A stretch of 57,039 nt of DNA from Opitutaceae bacterium (lineage in GTDB: Bacteria; Verrucomicrobiota; Verrucomicrobiia; Opitutales; Opitutaceae): the NCBI GenBank assembly GCA_014376585.1, contig JACMRG010000041.1, positions 1 through 57,039 of the forward strand. The letters are read 5' to 3'. Under the pieces are notes generated by a model. It made no database searches. It had not been told where the DNA came from and saw nothing but the letters and a program-made list of their open reading frames with translations. This document shows, one piece after another, positions 51,813 to 57,039 of this stretch (the first letter of the stretch is position 1; the number at the start of each line of letters is the position of its first letter). Both the position numbers and the translations under genes were made by a program.

Positions 51813-53945
51813 ATGTCCGTTTTTTCGGTTTGCCCCCGGACCGCGTTTCCCGCGATCCGCCGCCCGTGGTGCGTGCGCGGTATTTCGCTCACGGTCGCGC
51901 TCTTCATTGGCCCCGCTCTTTTCGCCGCCCCCGAACCCGAGGTCGGCGCGCCGCTGGTCCGTGCCTTCAAACCCCGCTAATACCAACGCAGTCCCGCCGT
52001 CGCTCGCGTGCGGCCTCACCCCGCCACCGGTAAACTCCTTATCGCCGGCACTTTCCTCCACATCTGCAACGGCACCGCCTGGACCGCTCTCCAAACCGAC
52101 ACGCCCGGCGCGCGCTGCCCCGCCCCCGACACCAGCGGTCGCGCGTGGCTCGGCGGCGTCGACCAACTCGGCTACGCCGAACGCGACGCCCTCGGCGCCT
52201 GGCGCTTCCAACCGCTCTCCGAAAAACTCCCCGCCGGGCACCGCAAACTCGGCCGCATCCGGGACTGTGTCGTCCAACCCGACGCCGTGTGGTTCGCACG
52301 GATACCAAAGTCATTCGCTGGCAGGCCGGCGCCTTCCGCGTCTGGACGTTTCCCGGCACCGGCACATTCCTCGGCGCGGGCGGCCAACTTTTTTCCCAAC
52401 TCAAAAACCAGGCCCTGTGCCGTTGGGACGGCACCGAATCCCGCGAGCTCAGCCGCGATCCCCTCGTCGCCGGCCCGTCCGTGATGCGGCTCTACCCCGC
52501 CGAGGCCGGCACGCTCCTAGGCATGAATTCCGCCGGCGGTTTCTTCCGCCTGCGCGACACCCAGGTCGAGCCCGTCGCCCCCGCGTTCAAAGCCACCCTC
52601 GGCAGCGCCCGCCTCATCTGCGCCCTCCCGCGCCCGCGCGGCGGCTGGTATGCCGGCACGGATCGCGCCGGTGTTTTGGTGACCGATGCCGACGGATAAC
52701 TGGTCCGTCGCCTTGATAAATCTGCGGGCGTTACCGAAAGCCCGATGATGGATCTCGCCCTCGATCGCGACGGAGCCCTCTGGGCTGCCACCCTCTCGGG
52801 ACCGTTTCAAATCGCGCAGCCCGAGGGCGCCACGTTCTTCGGCGAAGCGCAGGGTGTGCCGCAGGGATTCAGCCAGGGCCTCGCCCGCCATCAGCGGCAC
52901 CTCTACCTCGGCACACCCACCGGCCTGCTCCAACTCGTTCCCGCCACCGCCGAGACGCCCGCCAAGTTTCACCCGGTCGCCGGCCCCCGCGCTCTACCTA
53001 AAAACCCTCGCCCGGCCTGATGGTCTCCGGCTCACCCACGCCCTCGGGCTCACCCGGTTTCACGACGGACAATTCACTGCGCTCGTCACCGCCGATGACT
53101 CCAATCCGCTCACCGCCATCGCCGCGAGCGCCGACGCCCGCTGGCTTTTCGTGGGCCGGCGCGCCGGCCTCATCATCTAAGCGCGCGAAGGCGATGCCGT
53201 GCGCGAGGTCCGCCACTTCCCCGCACTCGGCCAGGTGCGCACGGTGCACGTCGATGCCGATGGCACCGTCTGGGTCGGCACCTATTCCCGCGGCATCCAC
53301 CGCGTGCAACCCGGCCCCGCGCCCGCGCTTTGGGCCGAGCCCATCGACACCACCTTCGATCAAGCGCACGGCAACCTCGCAAGCGGCAGTGACTCCGTTT
53401 ATGCGGTGCCGACCTCTCTCGGGCCGCTCCTCCACCCCGAGCGCGGAGACGTGCGGTTCGATCCCATCGCGCAACGCTTCATCCCCGAAACCCATTTCCA
53501 ACAAGCCGGTCAGCTCATCTCCGCCCTCGGCATGGGCGATGCCGCCGATGGCGACGCGTGGGGCAGCGCCAACTTCAGCGAGGCCGAGAGTCTGCCGCTC
53601 TACGGTCGCTTTCGCGGCACCGCCTTCGAGCCGGCACCCACTCCCGTGCAGGAATCGCTCGGGCCGATCGACGGCGGTCCGCTCCTCATCGAAGGCGCCG
53701 GCGCCGACGAAATCGTGTGGCTGAAAACCATTGAAGGTCTCATCCGCCTTCGCCCCGCCGCACTCGTCGCCAAACCCGCCGCGTGGTCCACCCAACTCAC
53801 CCACTTCGAAGCCGCCGGCTTGGATCAGCCCCTCGCCGCCGCCAGCGCGCGTTTCCGTTATTCGCGTCAGCCTTACGCCTTCGCTTTTCAAACCGCCCAC
53901 CTCGCACCGGGCGCGCACGTCGAATACAATTCGAATCCGGCGATT
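51813..53945 (+). pseudogene. Broken ligand-binding sensor (beta-propeller plus Y_Y_Y domain), paralogue of the 55105 gene
   Basis: The remnant begins with an ATG and signal-like segment at 51813 and then carries blades such as ICNGTAWTAL, WLGGVDQLGYAE, GTPTGLLQLVP and FHDGQFTALVTAD, ending with a Y_Y_Y-type start (RFRYSRQPYAFAFQTAHLAPG). It is broken by stops TAA at 51978-51980, 52697-52699 and 53178-53180, and by frameshifts near 52290-52305 (frame 0 to 2) and 52980-53000 (frame 2 to 0). Coherent protein continues across each. Sequence is lost at about 53930, where it joins an unrelated fragment. An intact relative with the same order follows at 55105. The gene is dead unless recoded. Confidence 0.85.
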
Positions 53946-54247
53946 CGATCACCATCGATCAGGTCGAATCCACGAAGCCCACCCCGGGCGGCGCCGAGCA
54001 GCTGATCGTTCGGGGCCACTATCAACCGCGCAGTCGCCCCAAAGCAAAGCTCAGCCTGTTTGTGACGACAAGAGGACCCTCAGGCGTGACTACCATCGAC
54101 CCGAACCAAACAATGGAGATCATGGCGGGTGACGGCACCTTTGAACTTAAGAACGCCCATGGCGGCGAGGGCTCGCCACGCGTCAGCTTCTATCAATTCC
54201 CCTACGGAAACTCTTTCGGCGGCGTTTACTTCGCTCCGCAGTCGTAG
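53935..54247 (+). pseudogene. C-terminal fragment of an unidentified secreted protein
   Basis: In a different frame from the preceding remnant, about 100 residues are readable: FESGDSITIDQVESTKP, QLIVRGHYQPRSRPKAKLSLFV, FELKNAHGGEGSPRVSFYQF and GGVYFAPQS, then TAG at 54245-54247. It looks like a beta-rich C-terminal domain of secreted Opitutaceae proteins. No start codon or N-terminus is present; it was probably joined here by deletion. Confidence 0.5.
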
Positions 54248-54322
54248 ACCCCGCTGATCTGGACCCTGGCGATCCGCAACCCGGGCTTGCTCGAAACTTA
54301 CGTGCCAGCAGACGTCTTCTTC

Positions 54323-54517
54323 ATGAATGAGCTGATTTTCGAAATCACACAGGAAGCCGACGGCGGTTTCGTCGCCGAAGCGCTCGGCGAAAGCATCATC
54401 ACCCAGGCCGATACCTTGGAAGAACTCCGCGCCAACGTGCGCGAGGCGGTCACCGCATTTGATTTTGATCAGCCCGCGCCCGCGCGCGCTCGCCTGCACT
54501 CCAAGCACCGCGTTTAG
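54323..54517 (+). CDS. HicB/UPF0150-like small protein, orphan antitoxin-like
   Basis: A 64-residue protein (ATG at 54323) with a HicB-like fold: MNELIFEITQEADGGFVAEALGESIITQADTLEELRANVREAV split over a beta hairpin and helix. Such proteins act as antitoxins or are lone regulators. HicA-type toxins normally lie next to them, but none is visible on either side, and it sits between two pseudogenes. It may be an intact leftover or lacking its partner. The C-terminal tail is short and basic. Confidence 0.7.
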   Translation: MNELIFEITQEADGGFVAEALGESIITQADTLEELRANVREAVTAFDFDQPAPARARLHSKHRV

Positions 54518-54582
54518 CCCGCTGCGTTCCACCCCCACCCCTCCGCGCGCGACGATCACCCCCGCCGCGCGTCAACCTTCCG

Positions 54583-55023
54583 ATGCCGGCCAATCGCTCG
54601 ATGCCAGACTGTGCGGTGATCCCCGTGCTGGCCCACCCCGATGTCGGCGAGGCGATCACGTGGTTGTGCGCCACGTTTGGTGTCACCGTGCGGCTGCGTA
54701 TCTGCGACCACCGAGCCCAACTCCTATTCGGGCCGGCCGCCGTCGTCGTGGCCCGGGGCCTCCCGCCAAAAACCCTCGTCGCCGACCTCCCCACCCATGC
54801 GCTCACCCATTGGATCATGCTGCGCGTGCCCGACCTCCCTCTTCACTACGCGCACGCCGTGTCGCGCGGCGCCCGCATCATCCAGCTGCCGCAGACGTTT
54901 CCCTACGGAGAAAAATAATACACCGCCGAAGATATCGGCGGCCACCTGTGGACGTTCTCCCAAACCGTCGCCGACACCGATCCCGCGTCATGGGGCGGCG
55001 TGCTGTCGGTTCGCTCCGGCTAA
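54583..55023 (+). pseudogene. VOC-superfamily (glyoxalase/bleomycin resistance-like) protein with premature stop
   Basis: A 147-codon reading frame: MPANRSMPDCAVIPVLAHPD, EAITWLCATFGVTVRL and YGEK before an in-frame TAA (54916-54918), then YTAEDIGGHLWTFSQTVAD and SWGG to the normal stop at 55021. Intact VOC proteins of this type, as I recall them, read YGERQYGAEDLEGHHWLFS, so the stop replaces a Gln codon (CAA to TAA). Otherwise the frame is uninterrupted. A recent single-base lesion is the simplest reading. Confidence 0.75.
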
Positions 55024-55104
55024 AACCCCGCACCCACTACGCGCTTCCGCGTAACGACTCGTCGCGCGGTTGACGCCTTTCCGTCGCCTCCGTCTCGTTG
55101 TCGC

Positions 55105-57039
55105 GTGCCCCGCACCTGCTCCCGCGCCCCGCGCGTCCGCCCCGCTTCACTTTCGTGCCTGCTCGTTTTCGGCCTCCTGCTGCCGCGCGTGCTCGCCGCC
55201 GAAGCCAGCCCGCCACCCGACGAAACCGGCCGGCCCGTCTTCCGCAATTTCCGCCCCACCGATTACCGCGGCCATCCCCAAGTTTACAGCCTCGTCACCG
55301 CACCCAACGGTCTCGTTTACCTCAGCAGCGAGCAGGGCATCAACGAATTCGACGGCATCCGCTGGCGCCACCTCTCCGTGCCCGTCTCCATGGTCTTCGC
55401 CCTGCAGGCGACGCCCGGGGGCCGCGTGTGGCTCAGCGGTCAGGACGAGTTCGGCTACTTCGCGCCCACCGCCGCCGGCGAACTCACCTATCGCTCCCTC
55501 ACCACGCAGCTCCCCGCCGAGTTGAAACCCGCCGGTCGCATACGCTCGCTCGTCGTGATGGGCGACACCGCGTATTTCTCCACCGGCCGCCGCCTGGTTC
55601 GCTGGCAGGAGGGCCGCACGCACATCTGGGAGTTGGAACGCAGCTCGCCCCGCCTCCACGCCGCCGGTCGCACGCTCTACCTCCACGCCGCCGGTCGCGG
55701 CCTGCTCCGTGTCGAGGGGGATCAACTCGTGGCCGTCAGCACCGCCGAGCCGTTTCTTCAAAACACCGACTCCGCCCTCTTCCCCCTCGCCGACGGCCGC
55801 TTCCTCGCCGTCCTCCCGAAATCCGGATTCTTCCAACTCGACCCCGCCACCGGCGCCCTCACGCCCTGGGCCACGCCCGCCGCCGCGCTGCTGCGTGATA
55901 CGCGCGTCACCGCCTCGGCCCGTCTGCGCGATGGCTCCTTCGTCATCGGCACGCAGACCATCGGCCTCGTCATCCTCTCCGCCGACGGCACGCGCGTGCG
56001 CCGGCTCGACCGCACCACCGGCCTGTTGGACAACGTCGTCCTCAGCCTCGCGCCCGACCCCGCCGGCGGTCTCTGGGTCGGCTACAACACCGGCGCCGCC
56101 CGCGTCGAACTCGACTCACCCGTCTCCGTGTTCGACGGCAACAACGGTCCCGCCGCGGGCACCATCGACTGCTGGGGCCGCCACGAGGGCACCCTTTACG
56201 CCGGCGCGTTCGACGGTCTCTGGCGCCTCGTGCCCGGCGATCCCACCACCGGCGCGGGCGCGCATTTCGTCAAAGACCCGCGCTCCCTGCCCAACGTCTT
56301 CGCCATCGAGCCCCTCGACGACGATACGCTCATCGCCGCCGGCGGCGGCCTCGGCCGTCTCCGCGCCGACCGCATCGAGCCCCTCCTCGACTGCGGCGCC
56401 AACGCCCCCTTCTGCCTGGTCGTTTCGCGCGTGGTGCCTGGTCGTGTTTATCTCGGCGGTCAGCTCGGCCTCACGGTCGCGCAAAAAACTCCCGCCGGTT
56501 GGATCAAGCTCGCCGAGTTTCACCACCTCGGCGACATCCACACCGCCGCCGAGCAGGCCGACGGCACGCTCTGGCTCGCCACCTACTCCCGCGGCTTCTG
56601 GGAAATCCCGCGCGCCCACACGATCACCGACTGGGCCGCCGTCAAACCCACCCAGTTCTACAAAGACTGCGGCCTGCCCGCGTCGATCAACTGGACGGCG
56701 GTTTTCGACGCCCCCGGCGGCGCAAGCCTGTTCACCGACAAAGGCTCCTACCGGCTCGATCCCACCGGCACGCGCTTCATCCTCGAAGACCGTTTCCCGA
56801 TCCCCGGCGAATCCCGCCCCGCGATCTACCCGCTCGTGCGCGCCGCCAACGGCGACGGCTGGGCCACCGTTTACACGACCTCCACTTTGGAGACCGATTA
56901 CCCGTTCGGTCGGTTTAAAAATTCCCCCGCCGCGCTCGCCTCCGCTCCGCCCGCATCTGCGCCCACCCCCGTCTGGCAACCCGCCCCCGCCGCCGCGCTC
57001 GCCGAGATCGGCTTCGCCGGCGCCGCCGTCATGGCGCTC
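55105..57039 (+). CDS. Ligand-binding sensor protein, two-component-type, N-terminal part (runs off right edge)
   Basis: 645 codons open to the window edge from GTG 55105. The signal sequence (about residues 15-34; LSCLLVFGLLLPRVLAAEA) is followed by beta-propeller blades (YLSSEQGINEFDGIRWRHL, VWLSGQDEFGYFAP, GGLWVGYNTGAARVEL, TLWLATYSRGFW). This is the reg_prop-type sensor found N-terminal to Y_Y_Y, histidine kinase or other output domains in the hybrid sensor family. The last residues may approach the next sensor block. The output domain is outside the window. It resembles the broken remnant at 51813 in order and motifs, indicating tandem paralogues, one decayed. Confidence 0.85.
   Translation, partial: MPRTCSRAPRVRPASLSCLLVFGLLLPRVLAAEASPPPDETGRPVFRNFRPTDYRGHPQVYSLVTAPNGLVYLSSEQGINEFDGIRWRHLSVPVSMVFALQATPGGRVWLSGQDEFGYFAPTAAGELTYRSLTTQLPAELKPAGRIRSLVVMGDTAYFSTGRRLVRWQEGRTHIWELERSSPRLHAAGRTLYLHAAGRGLLRVEGDQLVAVSTAEPFLQNTDSALFPLADGRFLAVLPKSGFFQLDPATGALTPWATPAAALLRDTRVTASARLRDGSFVIGTQTIGLVILSADGTRVRRLDRTTGLLDNVVLSLAPDPAGGLWVGYNTGAARVELDSPVSVFDGNNGPAAGTIDCWGRHEGTLYAGAFDGLWRLVPGDPTTGAGAHFVKDPRSLPNVFAIEPLDDDTLIAAGGGLGRLRADRIEPLLDCGANAPFCLVVSRVVPGRVYLGGQLGLTVAQKTPAGWIKLAEFHHLGDIHTAAEQADGTLWLATYSRGFWEIPRAHTITDWAAVKPTQFYKDCGLPASINWTAVFDAPGGASLFTDKGSYRLDPTGTRFILEDRFPIPGESRPAIYPLVRAANGDGWATVYTTSTLETDYPFGRFKNSPAALASAPPASAPTPVWQPAPAAALAEIGFAGAAVMAL

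Noticed and set aside
50604-52277. 557-residue minus-strand frame across the amidohydrolase
   Set aside because: Gly/Asp/Val-rich shadow; the plus-strand amidohydrolase ligands are intact.
51813-55023. TAA as a recoded sense codon
   Set aside because: TAA also ends many intact genes in the window, and frameshifts coexist in the same gene, so decay is the simpler account.
1-57039. CRISPR array, prophage or conjugative element
   Set aside because: No evenly spaced direct repeats, integrase, capsid or mating genes were found; only the IS end at the left edge is mobile.

Overview
The window looks like chromosome of a GC-rich member of Verrucomicrobiota, most likely family Opitutaceae (Opitutus/Lacunisphaera-like). 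This is inferred, not proven. The signs are strong G/C third-position bias, frequent GTG starts and weak or absent Shine-Dalgarno sequences, many secreted catabolic proteins with Sec or Tat signals, a PmoA-family protein next to a GH78-type glycosidase, a TonB-dependent receptor with a coiled-coil/Thr-Ala N-terminus, and short REP-like inverted repeats. No rRNA, tRNA, CRISPR array or prophage was seen.

Layout. (1) 1-531: the left edge is the 5' end of an IS5-type insertion sequence that cuts off a decayed XhoI/PaeR7I-family restriction endonuclease. (2) 577-5340: an AraC regulator diverges from a PhyH-type dioxygenase, a ferritin-like protein and a Gfo/Idh/MocA oxidoreductase. (3) 5410-8402: an MsbA-type ABC exporter, a small secreted protein and a TonB-like protein. 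(4) 8463-18765, all minus strand: a probable seven-gene operon. It starts with two tandem copies of a two-gene module (secreted Asp-box beta-propeller plus secreted ~630-residue toroid-like protein), followed by an M28 peptidase, a sodium:solute symporter and a Tat-exported S51 peptidase. (5) 18833-29856: exported RidA, then a minus-strand set (GH78-like glycosidase, PmoA-like protein, exported class V aminotransferase) diverging from a sugar-isomerase-like protein, a LacI regulator and a TonB-dependent receptor closed by a clear terminator. This resembles a locus for uptake and breakdown of a glycoside, possibly containing rhamnose.

(6) 29968-36165: two tandem lipase-maturation-factor-like membrane proteins with C-terminal Sel1-like repeats, then an eight-haem c-type cytochrome. 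(7) 36344-43189: a small membrane protein, a nucleotidyltransferase-like protein, a LolCD/MacB-type ABC pair, a protein with three copies of an unnamed domain, and a DUF350 / small protein / glutathionylspermidine-synthase-like operon reminiscent of E. coli yjfL-yjfM-yjfC. (8) 43291-48384: a secreted esterase, a divergent Lgt-like protein lacking key Lgt residues beside a Cys-rich radical SAM enzyme of the tetraether-synthase (Tes) type, then the housekeeping RNA genes rsuA and yhbY among REP-like hairpins. (9) 48507-57039: a PQQ-type propeller protein, an exported amidohydrolase, about 3.2 kb of gene debris (a broken two-component-type sensor, a broken VOC protein, a lone HicB-like antitoxin), and the 5' part of an intact relative of the broken sensor running off the right edge.

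The least explained and most interesting parts are the duplicated propeller/toroid module, the Lgt-like/Tes-like pair, the LMF-Sel1 fusions with the octahaem cytochrome, and the triple-repeat protein. Functions were assigned by reading the translations against remembered family features; no database search was possible.
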